Shown here piece by piece: positions 41,518 to 50,663 of a stretch of 64,000 nt of DNA. The stretch spans positions 1 to 64,000 of the forward strand of contig CAZHYS010000001.1 of NCBI GenBank assembly GCA_964536975.1, in the 5' to 3' direction. Under the pieces are notes generated by a model. It was not told the origin of the DNA, ran no database searches, and worked only from the letters and a program-made list of their open reading frames with translations. Origin of the DNA: JAKQDP01 sp964536975. GTDB taxonomy: Bacteria; Patescibacteriota; Patescibacteriia; 2-01-FULL-39-33. Each line of letters starts with the position of its first letter. The first letter of the stretch is position 1. The position numbers and the translations under genes are program-made.

Positions 41518-43239
41518 ATGAAAATTTTAGGCATTCACAATGGTCATGACGCCGGCGCCGCCCTGATTGAAGACGGCCGAGTTTTGGCGGCGGTCAACGA
41601 AGAGCGGATGAACCGGAAAAAGATGTATTGGGGCGATCCGGTCTTGGCGATTGAAGAAGTTTTGCGGATTTCCAAAGTTAATCCGAAAGATATTGATTTT
41701 GTCGCTGTTTCCGGCATTACCAAGGGGGGCGGAATCAGCCCTGAGTTTGATCGAGTCAAGCCGATTAAAAAACTCGCCGACTATCTTTCTTTCATTCCAT
41801 TTTTTAGAGGCCACTTGATAAAAAATATTTATTGCTTTATTTTTTCCCGCCTAAGGAATGAAAAAAGCTTAACGGTGATAATCAGGGAAAAAATAAATTC
41901 TTCAGCGCCGTTGGAGTTTATTGAACATCATGAGAGCCATGCCGCCGGAGCTTATTATTTTTCTCAATTCGGCGATAAACCGGAAGAAGATATTTTGATC
42001 GTTACGGTTGATTCGGCCGGCGACGGATTATGTGCCACCATTTCGGTCGTGGAAAACGGACTAGTCAAGAGAAAAAATGAAACGGTTTTTTTCCATTCTC
42101 CGGGAGCGATTTATTCTTATGTCACGCATAATCTTGGCTTCAAATATGGCCGGCATGAGGGGAAGATAACCGGCTTGGCCGCTTATGGCGATTCGGCTAA
42201 AACAGTCGGCATTTTCAGGAATATCTTATCAGTGGATAAGGAAAAATTGGAATTTCGTTCGCGATTGGGGTGCTGGGGGAGACCCGGAGCGAGACGGCTC
42301 CATCTTTTGATGCAAGCGAAGAAGCGGGAAGATATCGCGGCCGGCGTTCAGAAAATAATTGAAGAGGTGACGGCCGATTTGGTTGAGGCGGCGGCCAATC
42401 GTTATAATAAAAAATTTGTTTGCTTAGCCGGCGGATTATTCGCCAATGTCAAGCTCAATCAGCGGATTTTGGAAATACCGAAAGTGAAAGATATTTATAT
42501 CCATCAAAATATGGGCGATGGCGGCCAGGCGTTGGGCGCGGCTGTTTCCCTTTATGCCAAAAATAAAAATGGAATAAAACCGCTGGCCCTGAGCCATGTA
42601 TATTTGGGCTCTGATTATGGCGACAGCGCGATCGTTGAGGCGCTTCAGGCCAGCAGTTTGGTTTTCAAAAAAGCGGATGACATTCATCGTCAAGTAGCGG
42701 AATTGCTAGCGGCGGGAAAAATTGTTGCCCGTTTTGCCGGCGCGATGGAGTATGGCCCGCGAGCGCTGGGCCATCGCAGCATTCTTTATCAAACCAGCGA
42801 CAAGACAGTCAATGATTGGCTTAATAAGAAGTTAAAGAGAACGGAGTTTATGCCCTTCGCCCCGATTATTTTAAGAGAACGGGCAAATGAATATTTTGAA
42901 AATTTTGATCAGGACTGCTCCCACGCCGCCGATTTTATGACCGTCACTTATAATGTTTCCAAACAATGCGACGCTGATTCCCCGGCTATTACCCATATTG
43001 ATAAAACCGCCCGGCCGCAAACCGTTGATGCTGAAAATAATCATGATTCTTATCGCATCCTGGAAGAATATGAAAGGTTGACGGGCAAGCCGATACTTAT
43101 CAATACCAGTTTTAACATGCACGAGGAGCCGATTGTCCGGACGCCGTCAGAGGCGATAGAAGCTTTTAGGGCAAGCGGATTGGATGTCTTGGCCATTGGC
43201 GACTATTTGGTTCTCGCCGCTGAAAATAAAATAAAATAA
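41518..43239 (+). CDS. carbamoyltransferase (NodU/CmcH family)
   Basis: This 573-residue protein has both family halves. The N-terminal Kae1-like domain has IHNGHDAGAALIEDGR, EHHESHAAGAYYFS, DSAGDG and GLAAYG, with LAGGLFANVKLNQRI. The C-terminal domain has MEYGPRALGHRSIL, TEFMPFAPI and NTSFNMHEEPIV. Enzymes of this family move a carbamoyl group from carbamoyl phosphate, through carbamoyl-AMP, to a sugar hydroxyl, as in Nod factors and antibiotics. Length and motifs are complete. Lying in the glycan array, it most likely carbamoylates a sugar of the surface polymer. It overlaps the next gene by 1 base (TAATG). Confidence 0.9.
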   Translation: MKILGIHNGHDAGAALIEDGRVLAAVNEERMNRKKMYWGDPVLAIEEVLRISKVNPKDIDFVAVSGITKGGGISPEFDRVKPIKKLADYLSFIPFFRGHLIKNIYCFIFSRLRNEKSLTVIIREKINSSAPLEFIEHHESHAAGAYYFSQFGDKPEEDILIVTVDSAGDGLCATISVVENGLVKRKNETVFFHSPGAIYSYVTHNLGFKYGRHEGKITGLAAYGDSAKTVGIFRNILSVDKEKLEFRSRLGCWGRPGARRLHLLMQAKKREDIAAGVQKIIEEVTADLVEAAANRYNKKFVCLAGGLFANVKLNQRILEIPKVKDIYIHQNMGDGGQALGAAVSLYAKNKNGIKPLALSHVYLGSDYGDSAIVEALQASSLVFKKADDIHRQVAELLAAGKIVARFAGAMEYGPRALGHRSILYQTSDKTVNDWLNKKLKRTEFMPFAPIILRERANEYFENFDQDCSHAADFMTVTYNVSKQCDADSPAITHIDKTARPQTVDAENNHDSYRILEEYERLTGKPILINTSFNMHEEPIVRTPSEAIEAFRASGLDVLAIGDYLVLAAENKIK

Positions 43240-44183
43240 TGGCTGGAAATTACAAAAAAATATTTTCTCAATTTTTTTCTTATTCCTTGGCGATTATTAT
43301 TTTTTTAATCCTAGTCAGGATTGTTTGGCATGATTGGCAAGAGATAACCAACTATAGTTTTATCTTCAATCCATTTAATTTACTTTTTGCTTTAATTTTT
43401 GGAATACTCAATGTCTACGCCTTGGCCGCGCTGTGGCGTTACCTTTTTGGGATCGTTGAAAAGGGGACTGTCTTGAGCGGTTGGGCCGGTTTTCGTATTT
43501 TTTTCTATGCTTGGTTTTCCCGTTATTTACCCGGCCGGTTCTGGGCTCCGCTAAGCAAAATTTATATCGGCGCCAAAGAGGGTGTAGGCAAAAAATCGCT
43601 TGGCCTTGCTTCTGTTTTGGAGCTTTTGCTCTCCACGGCCAGCCAATTTATCTTGGTCTGGATTATTCTGGTTTTTATTTTCCGCGATCGCTTTCCGATT
43701 TTTTATTATACCATCGCCTTCGTCGCCGGCATGATAGCGATGATTTTTCTGCTTCATCCTCGCGTCCTGTCCTCAATTATCAATTTCGGGTTGAAAAAAA
43801 TAAAGAAGAATCAGATTGACGTAAAGAATTTTCCCGGCTATGGCGGATTAGTCAAGGTGACGGCATTATATTTTCTGCCGAACTTTTTTGTGGCCCTGTC
43901 TTTTGTTTTTTTGGCTCGGTCATTTTATGATTTTACTTTTTCCCAGTCTATTTTTATGGTTGCTTCTTTTATTTTGGCTAATTTTTTGTCAAAGGTGGCT
44001 TTTTTTGTGCCGGTCGGCATCGGAGTCAGGGAGGGGCTTCTGGTCGCCATCCTGCAATTTTTTCTTCCGCTTTCCCTGGCGACGATGGTTTCCCTTTTAT
44101 CTCGGGTTTGGTTTATTGCCCTTGATTGCCTGATTCTTGGCGGTGTTTTCTTGGCAGATAGATATTTTGTTGTTAAAAAATAA
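43239..44183 (+). CDS. flippase-like LPG-synthase-type membrane protein
   Basis: This 314-residue protein has about eight membrane segments and matches the lysylphosphatidylglycerol synthase TM / UPF0104 family. The cues are WFSRYLPGRFWAPLSK and, near the end, FVPVGIGVREGLLVAIL. Proteins of this family without the synthetase domain occur in many glycan loci and are proposed to flip lipids or lipid-linked sugars, though the function is not firmly established. It lies between the carbamoyltransferase and the sulfotransferase and is translationally coupled to the former. Confidence 0.78.
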   Translation: MAGNYKKIFSQFFSYSLAIIIFLILVRIVWHDWQEITNYSFIFNPFNLLFALIFGILNVYALAALWRYLFGIVEKGTVLSGWAGFRIFFYAWFSRYLPGRFWAPLSKIYIGAKEGVGKKSLGLASVLELLLSTASQFILVWIILVFIFRDRFPIFYYTIAFVAGMIAMIFLLHPRVLSSIINFGLKKIKKNQIDVKNFPGYGGLVKVTALYFLPNFFVALSFVFLARSFYDFTFSQSIFMVASFILANFLSKVAFFVPVGIGVREGLLVAILQFFLPLSLATMVSLLSRVWFIALDCLILGGVFLADRYFVVKK

Positions 44184-44191
44184 TTTTAAAT

Positions 44192-45079
44192 ATGGCCTAT
44201 CTATTGAAAATATTTTTTAAAAAAGGGCTCAAGGAGCCGGGCAAGATTGTCGCCAACCTGAAGAATGTTTACCGTAATTTTTTTGTTGGCACGATGGTTG
44301 TTTCCTATCCCAAAACCGGCCGAACCTGGTTCCGGGTAATGCTGGGGAAATTTTTGGCGGACACCTACGCGCTTGATTCTGGTTTGCTGCTAAAAACTTA
44401 TGAGCTTTCCCGAGCCGCCAAATTAGCGCCGATTAATTTTTCCCACGGCGGACGGTTTAATTTGATGGATGGCGGAGATTGGAAAAAGCTGCGGTTTAAT
44501 CGGCGGTTATACCGGAATAAAAAAGTGATTTTTATTATCCGCGATATCAGGGATACGCTGGTCTCTTCCTTTTTTCAAGAGAGCAAGCGCAACAAGGTAT
44601 ACGGCGGCGATATTAAGGATTTCTTGCGGGATGATAATTTGGGCATCAAAAAAATCATTTCTTTTTACCGCCTTTGGTTCAAGAATCAAAATCAGCCGAA
44701 AGCGTTTCTGCTTTTGCGATACGAGGAGATGAGAAAAAATCCGGCTCTATCTCTCCGCCAGGCGGCGGAATTCATCGGTGTCGGCAATATCAGCGAAGAG
44801 AATATCGCGGCGGCGGTTGATTTTGCTTCTTTTGAAAATATGAAAAAAATGGAATCCCAGAGCGAGTTCAATGACAGTATGCTAAAGACCGGCCAGAGCG
44901 GTGACAGTGAAGCGTCCAAGGTGAGAAAAGGGAAAATCGGCGGTTTCAAAGAATATTTGGATGAAGACGACTTGCGTTTTATTGACGAGGCCTTAAGAGA
45001 ACAGGCGGCGGAGGATTGCGATTGGTATTTTTATCAAGAAAATAATCACGATGAATCAAATGGAACAGACAAATTATAA
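44192..45079 (+). CDS. PAPS-dependent sulfotransferase
   Basis: This 295-residue protein has the 5'-phosphosulfate loop SYPKTGRTWFRVML (residues about 38-51) and the 3'-phosphate site FIIRDIRDTLVSSFFQ (about 112-127), in the order and spacing of cytosolic-type sulfotransferases. It ends with the family segment RKGKIGGFKEYLDEDD, which closes the PAPS site. It would move sulfate from PAPS to a hydroxyl of a sugar or lipid. PAPS can be made by cysD and cysNC at 54452-57222 in this window. It overlaps the next gene by 29 bases. Confidence 0.87.
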   Translation: MAYLLKIFFKKGLKEPGKIVANLKNVYRNFFVGTMVVSYPKTGRTWFRVMLGKFLADTYALDSGLLLKTYELSRAAKLAPINFSHGGRFNLMDGGDWKKLRFNRRLYRNKKVIFIIRDIRDTLVSSFFQESKRNKVYGGDIKDFLRDDNLGIKKIISFYRLWFKNQNQPKAFLLLRYEEMRKNPALSLRQAAEFIGVGNISEENIAAAVDFASFENMKKMESQSEFNDSMLKTGQSGDSEASKVRKGKIGGFKEYLDEDDLRFIDEALREQAAEDCDWYFYQENNHDESNGTDKL

Positions 45080-45755
45080 TACCTTTTCTTCGTCCTTGGC
45101 GCAGAAAGAATATGATAAATCATATCTCAAGGATTATGAGAAGATTGTTTTGAAAAAATATTTTCGGCCGGGGATGAAGGTGCTGGATCTTGGTTGCGGT
45201 GCCGGTCGGACAACGCAATTTATTAAGGATTTTGGCTGTGAAGTGATTGGAGTAGATATTTCCAGGGAGCTTATTGATTTGGCCAAGGTCAGATATCCGA
45301 ATATTGATTTTCGCGTCGGCAACGCCGCTGCTCTTGATTTTTCGCCCGATTGCTTTGATATTGTTTTCTTTTCTTTTAACGGGATTGATTACCTCTATCC
45401 CAGGGAAAGGCGGTTGGCGGCGGTTGGCGATATTGGGAGAGTCTTGAAAAAAGGCGGGTTGTTTATTTATTCGTCTCATAACAAATTCAATCTGCCTCGC
45501 AATGGTTTTGCCGTTAAGACTTTTTTGGAAAATATTTTTACGCTTAAAATATTTGGCGACTATCGGCTTGAACGGCATGCCATGGGTGATTTGGTTACTT
45601 ATTATGGCAGTGTTCAAAGCGAAAATAGCGACTTAAAAAAAAAGAACTTTTTGCTGCTTGAAGCGATTGGAGTGGGCCGTTTTCGTAAAATAAAAAACAG
45701 ATTTTTACTTTCTTTTTTTTCCAAACACATAATGTATATCGCTAAAAAATCATGA
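45051..45755 (+). CDS. class I SAM-dependent methyltransferase
   Basis: This 234-residue protein has SAM motif I VLDLGCGAGRTTQFI near residue 44, GVDISRELIDLA with the acidic ribose contact, and GNAALDF-like and VLKKGGLFIYSSHN segments, typical of Methyltransf_11/25. The substrate is unknown. It starts inside the sulfotransferase gene, and its stop overlaps the next start (ATGA), so it is part of the tailoring set. A second ATG at 45060 is possible. Confidence 0.8.
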   Translation: MNQMEQTNYNTFSSSLAQKEYDKSYLKDYEKIVLKKYFRPGMKVLDLGCGAGRTTQFIKDFGCEVIGVDISRELIDLAKVRYPNIDFRVGNAAALDFSPDCFDIVFFSFNGIDYLYPRERRLAAVGDIGRVLKKGGLFIYSSHNKFNLPRNGFAVKTFLENIFTLKIFGDYRLERHAMGDLVTYYGSVQSENSDLKKKNFLLLEAIGVGRFRKIKNRFLLSFFSKHIMYIAKKS

Positions 45756-47818
45756 TTTTTGAAAAGAAAAAATTATTTTGGCGCTCCATTCGTTATATTT
45801 TAGAACCCTGGCCCGACTGGGAAGCTCTGAAAAAGAAATATTCGGCTATTTTTATTTTGAGCTATGACAAAAAAGAATTGGCCGGTTTTTCCGTCAAGGA
45901 GAAACAAACGCCGGTAATCTATTTGGACAAAAGCCTGGAAGAAATTTTTCACGACTTCAATGATACGACCAGGAACGAAATCAGAAAAACTCTGGACGAT
46001 AAGATAAAAGATTTGAGGTTTGTCAGCGACGATTCCGATTTGGCGGCTAATTACCGCCTTAGCCGAGATTTTGAAAAAAGCCAAGGCCGCCGGCCCGATC
46101 CCATCAGCCAATATCGCGGTTGCAAGATTTTTTCCGCGTATTACCGGGATGAATTAATTTCCAGTGTCATTTGTTTTGACGCGGATAGGGTATTGCGAGC
46201 CAAGGCCATTTGTTCCAGGCGCTTGACGGTTGAGGACAAAGAAAAATATAAGATAATTTCCCACGCGACTAGGCGGCTTATTTATGAAATTTGCCGCTTT
46301 GGCTGGGAAAATGGCTATGAACTGGTCGATCTCGGCTCGGTTAATTTCAACAAGCCGAATTTGGCGAAATTTAAAATGAGCTTCACCAGCGACCTGAAGC
46401 CGGAGCATACTTATACCTGGAAGAGCCGACAATTTTTAATTTATGAGCGAATGACAAAATTTTTTAAAAAAATAAAATCACTCCCGATTAAATTGTTGAA
46501 TATCAGGAAGAAGAAATTTGTAAAAGACGCCGCTGTCCTTCAGGTTGGCTCATTTTTTTCCACCGGACTTTCTTTCTTGGCGTCAATCGTTTATGCGCGA
46601 ATCTTAGGCATTGACGGTTACGCTGATTACTCCTTGATTTTCATTTTTGTGGGCGTAATCAGCATTTTTATGGATTGGGGAACCAACCAGACTACGATTA
46701 TGTTTTTGGCCGAAGCCTATGCCCAGGGCGACCGGAAGAAGTTTCTTGATGTCTTGTCGTATTATATAAAATTGACTCTGGCTATTTCTCTGGTTGTCGG
46801 CGTGGCGATAGTGGCTGTTTCGCCGCTACTCACCGGCCGTTTTTACAATAGCCGGGAAATCGGCAATCTTGCCAGAGTGATTATTTTGTCGGATGTTTTG
46901 AAGGTTTTCTTTGGCATGTATACCATTGTTCTTCAGGCGGTTAGAAGAATAAAAAAGCTTACAGTGGTTGAAAATATAAATAAGATATTTTATGTCGCCA
47001 TACCGGCAACCCTGGTTATTTTTGGTTTTGGGTTGCGGGGATTGGTTTGGGGCCATTTATTGAACGCGGCGATTTTTGCCGTTTTCGCCTGGGTGGCTTA
47101 TGCCCGGCTATGCCGTCAGGATAATTTTTTGCCGGCGTGGCGCAAGATTATCTCTAATCGAGTAGAAATAAAAAGATTCATTTATTTTTTTAAATTCGGT
47201 TTCCTGATTGCCGTGGATAAGAATTTGGGAAGTTTGTATTCAACCTTGCCATTGTTCTTCCTTGGTATGTTTAATAAAGAAGCTGTCGCCTGGGTCAAAA
47301 TCGCCATTGCTTATGCCGGCCTTCCCCTGATGCTCATTGGTCCCATTTCCCGCCTCCTAATGGTCCAGTTGCCAAAATCAAAAGTTTACAGTCTGGCAAT
47401 TTTGAAGCGCGATTTTATTCGCTCGGCCTTAGGCAGCGTGGCCATTTGTTTTGTCGTCGCCGTAATGTTGATGCCCTTGGCTCAATTTTTAGTTCCCTTG
47501 GTCTATGGCCAAGAATATTTGCCGGCGGTTAATTTTTCCTATTTATTTTTAGTTGCTTCAATCGTGACGGCGCTTGGTGTTGGCAGTGGCTCTCTTTTTA
47601 GGGTTTTGCATCTAATGAAAAAATCCATCGCCATCAACATTGCTTTACTTGCCGCCGGCTCGGCAATCACCATTTATTTTTTAATAGAGTTGCCTTTATC
47701 TTTGTCCATTTGTGCTGTTGCGTTGTGGTTGCCCTTGGCGACATTGGTGGTTTTCACTTATTTGACCAGAAAATTAAATAAAATGATAAAAGCCGGCCAA
47801 GAAGAAGTCATTCACTAA
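45752..47818 (+). CDS. fusion: FemAB/GNAT-like domain + Wzx-type flippase
   Basis: This is a 688-residue protein. Residues 1-245 look like a FemAB/GNAT acyl- or aminoacyl-transferase fold. Segments such as DTTRNEIRKTLDDKIKDLRF, FSAYYRDELISSVICF and ENGYELVDLGSVNFNKPNLA are followed by KFKMSFTSDLKP, a common FemAB end. Residues 255-680 are a 12- to 14-helix polysaccharide flippase of the MOP family (FVKDAAVLQVGSFFSTGLSF, YARILGIDGYADYSLIF, MDWGTNQTTIMFLAE). The flippase would carry lipid-linked repeats outward, and the attached transferase could modify them first. It is the only Wzx-like gene here, so it is probably essential for polymer export. Confidence 0.8.
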   Translation: MIFEKKKLFWRSIRYILEPWPDWEALKKKYSAIFILSYDKKELAGFSVKEKQTPVIYLDKSLEEIFHDFNDTTRNEIRKTLDDKIKDLRFVSDDSDLAANYRLSRDFEKSQGRRPDPISQYRGCKIFSAYYRDELISSVICFDADRVLRAKAICSRRLTVEDKEKYKIISHATRRLIYEICRFGWENGYELVDLGSVNFNKPNLAKFKMSFTSDLKPEHTYTWKSRQFLIYERMTKFFKKIKSLPIKLLNIRKKKFVKDAAVLQVGSFFSTGLSFLASIVYARILGIDGYADYSLIFIFVGVISIFMDWGTNQTTIMFLAEAYAQGDRKKFLDVLSYYIKLTLAISLVVGVAIVAVSPLLTGRFYNSREIGNLARVIILSDVLKVFFGMYTIVLQAVRRIKKLTVVENINKIFYVAIPATLVIFGFGLRGLVWGHLLNAAIFAVFAWVAYARLCRQDNFLPAWRKIISNRVEIKRFIYFFKFGFLIAVDKNLGSLYSTLPLFFLGMFNKEAVAWVKIAIAYAGLPLMLIGPISRLLMVQLPKSKVYSLAILKRDFIRSALGSVAICFVVAVMLMPLAQFLVPLVYGQEYLPAVNFSYLFLVASIVTALGVGSGSLFRVLHLMKKSIAINIALLAAGSAITIYFLIELPLSLSICAVALWLPLATLVVFTYLTRKLNKMIKAGQEEVIH

Positions 47819-47834
47819 TTAAGTTTTTTTGATT

Positions 47835-49238
47835 ATGCCCGAAGCGATACTTATTAACCGACCGCTACACCTGGATAAAAGATTGCCGATCCCCAGTCGA
47901 AAATGGCAGCCTTTGGATTTGCTTTACGTTGGCACTTTTTTGAAAAATAACGGCCTGACGGTGGAAATTATTGACGCCAGGGCGCTTGATTATTCGGTGG
48001 CAGATATAAAAAGAATATTAGCCCAAAAGCAGCCGAAAATTGTTTTAATCGCCAGCGATCCCTATGATCTTTATCAATGCCCCAGTATTTTAATGGATAG
48101 CTTTTATCAAACCATTGAAGCGGTTCAGCAGACGCCGTCAGTCAAGCATATTTTAGCAATCGGTCCGCAAGCCGCCATATTTGATCAGGAATTATTAAAC
48201 AAGACTGCCCTTGGCTATATCATCAAAGGCAACAACCCAATCGCCGCCGCTAATTTGATTCTTGATTTAAGCAAGAATCAACTTGATGATTTGGCCGGTA
48301 AATATGCCAATTTGAGCTGCAAAAAAATAGACGGGACTGTAAATATCGGCGTCCTGCAGAATCTGGAGGATTTGGATAAATTGCCGATCGGGGATTATTC
48401 CTTATTGCCGATGGAAAAATATAGCCCGCGGATGGAATTTTTTCGGCCGGATAATTTTTCCATAATGTTTACCAGTTGCGGTTGTCCTTATAATTGCAAG
48501 TTTTGCTTCAAGGAATTAATCGGTTCAAAAGTAAATTCAATGAGCTTGCCGAGATTTAAGCAGGAGCTGGATGTTTTGGTTGGGGAGTATTTCATAAAGA
48601 ATATTTATTTTATTGACGACTTTTTTACCTTTGATCGCGAACGTGTCAAGCAGATCTGCCGGATAATCAAAGAAGAGAACGCCGATATCCAATGGGGGTG
48701 TCAAACTCGGCCGGAAAGAGTGGATGAGGAGTTGTTAAAAATAATGAAGGACAGCGGCTGCATTTATATCTCTTACGGCATTGAGAGCGGCAGCCAGGCG
48801 ATTGTTTCCTCCAGCGGCAAGGGGTTAAATCTTGAAGAAGCCGCCAAGAATTATAAGCTGACAAAAAAAATCGGCATTGAGGCTCACAGCAATATGATGT
48901 ATGGCTATCCCGAGGAAACAGCCAAGGATTTCAACCAGACCATTGATTTGCAGATCGAGCTCAACGATTTTTCCTTTCCTTGCGGTCTTTGCTTTTTTCC
49001 CCAAACAAAATATTATAACGAGCTGCTGCCGGGGAAAAGCCCGGAAGAGGCGCGAAAAATATCGGTTGATTTGGGACTAAGCCGGTTAACGCGCGAGACC
49101 ATTGAGGCGGGATTGGCAAAGTTGGTTTTCTTTAAAAGGATTAGGGAGAAAAAAATAGATTTCAAAACTTTTTATTTTTTGTTAAAATATATTTTTCCGG
49201 CATTGGTTAAAAAAACTAAACAGCTTATTAAAAAATAA
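47835..49238 (+). CDS. radical SAM protein with degenerate B12-type domain (4 of 4)
   Basis: This 467-residue protein has the radical SAM barrel with Cys217, Cys221 and Cys224 in CGCPYNCKFC, then YGIESGSQAIVSS and MYGYPEET. Its N-terminal Rossmann domain keeps the overall layout (QPLDLLYVGTFLKNNGLTVE). It lacks the GG-x-HPT and GEGE segments seen in the other three, having IGPQAAIFDQ and IIKGNNPIAA instead, so cobalamin binding is doubtful. An in-frame TTG at 47829 is less likely than the ATG at 47835. It lies between the flippase and a methyltransferase gene. Confidence 0.8.
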   Translation: MPEAILINRPLHLDKRLPIPSRKWQPLDLLYVGTFLKNNGLTVEIIDARALDYSVADIKRILAQKQPKIVLIASDPYDLYQCPSILMDSFYQTIEAVQQTPSVKHILAIGPQAAIFDQELLNKTALGYIIKGNNPIAAANLILDLSKNQLDDLAGKYANLSCKKIDGTVNIGVLQNLEDLDKLPIGDYSLLPMEKYSPRMEFFRPDNFSIMFTSCGCPYNCKFCFKELIGSKVNSMSLPRFKQELDVLVGEYFIKNIYFIDDFFTFDRERVKQICRIIKEENADIQWGCQTRPERVDEELLKIMKDSGCIYISYGIESGSQAIVSSSGKGLNLEEAAKNYKLTKKIGIEAHSNMMYGYPEETAKDFNQTIDLQIELNDFSFPCGLCFFPQTKYYNELLPGKSPEEARKISVDLGLSRLTRETIEAGLAKLVFFKRIREKKIDFKTFYFLLKYIFPALVKKTKQLIKK

Positions 49239-49242
49239 AGTT

Positions 49243-49896
49243 ATGTATATTCCCCAACCGGATAGGATTCTGCTAAAAGAACAAATCAAGAAATACGCGC
49301 GCCATATTCATGGCCGGGTGCTGGATGTCGGCGCCGGCGGTTTTAGCCGTTATCAAAATTTTTTTGATTACAGCCAGTATGTTAAAATGGATGTTTTTGA
49401 AGACAAAAATATTGACGTGGTCGGATCGGCGGATGATATTCCTTTTGTCGACGAGAGCTTTGACTCAATTATTTCAACCCAAGTCCTAGAAGACGTTAAG
49501 GATATTTTCAAATCAGCGCGAGAATTTTATAGGGTTTTAAAACCGGGCGGCACCGCTTTGATTACCACTACCTTTCTGGTTTCGGTCTGCGATGAGCCGG
49601 ATAATTTTTGGCGCTTTACCGGTTATGGCTTGGAATACTTATACAAGAATACCGGGTTTGAGATTGTAGCCAAAGAAAGACGGGGCGGATTTTTTTCCGT
49701 CCGGGCGCAAAGCAATCTGCGCTATCTGATTGAGAGGCTTAATTTGTATTCTCATCGGTGGACAAAAGTTTTTAATCCGGTATTTAAAGCATACGGTTTG
49801 ATTGCCATTTGGTTGGACAAAATTGATCGCAGTCCCGTTAACCAGAAATTTTCGCTTGGCTGGGGGATTGTAATAAGAAAACCGGAGTTAAAATAA
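49243..49896 (+). CDS. class I SAM-dependent methyltransferase
   Basis: This 217-residue protein has SAM motif I VLDVGAGGFSRYQNFF near residue 27, the acidic KMDVFED, and ISTQVLEDVKDIFKSAREFY with RVLKPGGTALITTTF. The Methyltransf_11 type continues with DNFWRFTGYGLEYLYKNTGF. The target is not predictable. It starts 4 bases after the radical SAM stop, so the pair may act in sequence. Confidence 0.79.
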   Translation: MYIPQPDRILLKEQIKKYARHIHGRVLDVGAGGFSRYQNFFDYSQYVKMDVFEDKNIDVVGSADDIPFVDESFDSIISTQVLEDVKDIFKSAREFYRVLKPGGTALITTTFLVSVCDEPDNFWRFTGYGLEYLYKNTGFEIVAKERRGGFFSVRAQSNLRYLIERLNLYSHRWTKVFNPVFKAYGLIAIWLDKIDRSPVNQKFSLGWGIVIRKPELK

Positions 49897-49904
49897 AATA
49901 TTTT

Positions 49905-50663
49905 GTGACAAATTCAAAAATAATTTTTACCACCAGTTGGGACGACGGCCATGTCCTGGATTTGAGATTGGCTGATTTGCTTGACCGTTACGGCATCAAG
50001 GGCACTTTTTATATCGCTCGCGAAACCAAGGATCGTTTGAGCGAGAACGATATAAAAAATATCGCCGCTCGCCATGAAATCGGCGCGCATACCATCACCC
50101 ACCGCAATTTAAATGAGATTTCTATTACTGAAGCAGGGCAGGAAATTAATGAGTCAAAAGAATGGCTGGAGGGGGTTGTCGGATCCGCGCCAAAAGTTTT
50201 TTGTTATCCGCGAGGGAGCTACAACGAGGAAGTGAAAAAAATAGTTCAAGCGGCAGGATTTGTCGGCGCGAGGACAGTTGAAAGAAATATCGGTTCCGGC
50301 GGTGATAACTTCGCCCTGCCGGTCACTTTGCAGGTTTATCCTTTTCCTTGGCGGATGAGGGATAGCCGCCGTCTCCATCTGTCGCGGCATCTTTGGGAAC
50401 CGCTTTTTGGCCACCGGAGCCAGATTAAAAATCTTTCCTTGCCAATGACAAGCTGGCTAAATTGGAACGCGCTGGCGGAAAATATTTTATTATCACCAAA
50501 TAATGGCAGCTATTTCCACTTATGGGGACACTCATGGGAGATTGAGAAGTACGACCTTTGGGAGAAATTGGAAAAATTTTTACAGTTTGCCGCCAACCGG
50601 AAAGAAATTATTTTTTTGACCAACAGTGAAACAGTAGAATATTATGAAAATTTTAATTCTTAG
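49905..50663 (+). CDS. NodB-type polysaccharide deacetylase
   Basis: This 252-residue protein has TTSWDDGHVLDLRL (catalytic and metal Asp), EIGAHTITHRNLNEI (metal His pair) and FCYPRGSYNEEV (third motif), all in the expected order. It has no signal peptide, so it would act inside the cell on lipid-linked or nucleotide-linked N-acetyl sugars. The start is GTG at 49905. It overlaps the next GT4 gene by 20 bases. Confidence 0.84.
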   Translation: MTNSKIIFTTSWDDGHVLDLRLADLLDRYGIKGTFYIARETKDRLSENDIKNIAARHEIGAHTITHRNLNEISITEAGQEINESKEWLEGVVGSAPKVFCYPRGSYNEEVKKIVQAAGFVGARTVERNIGSGGDNFALPVTLQVYPFPWRMRDSRRLHLSRHLWEPLFGHRSQIKNLSLPMTSWLNWNALAENILLSPNNGSYFHLWGHSWEIEKYDLWEKLEKFLQFAANRKEIIFLTNSETVEYYENFNS

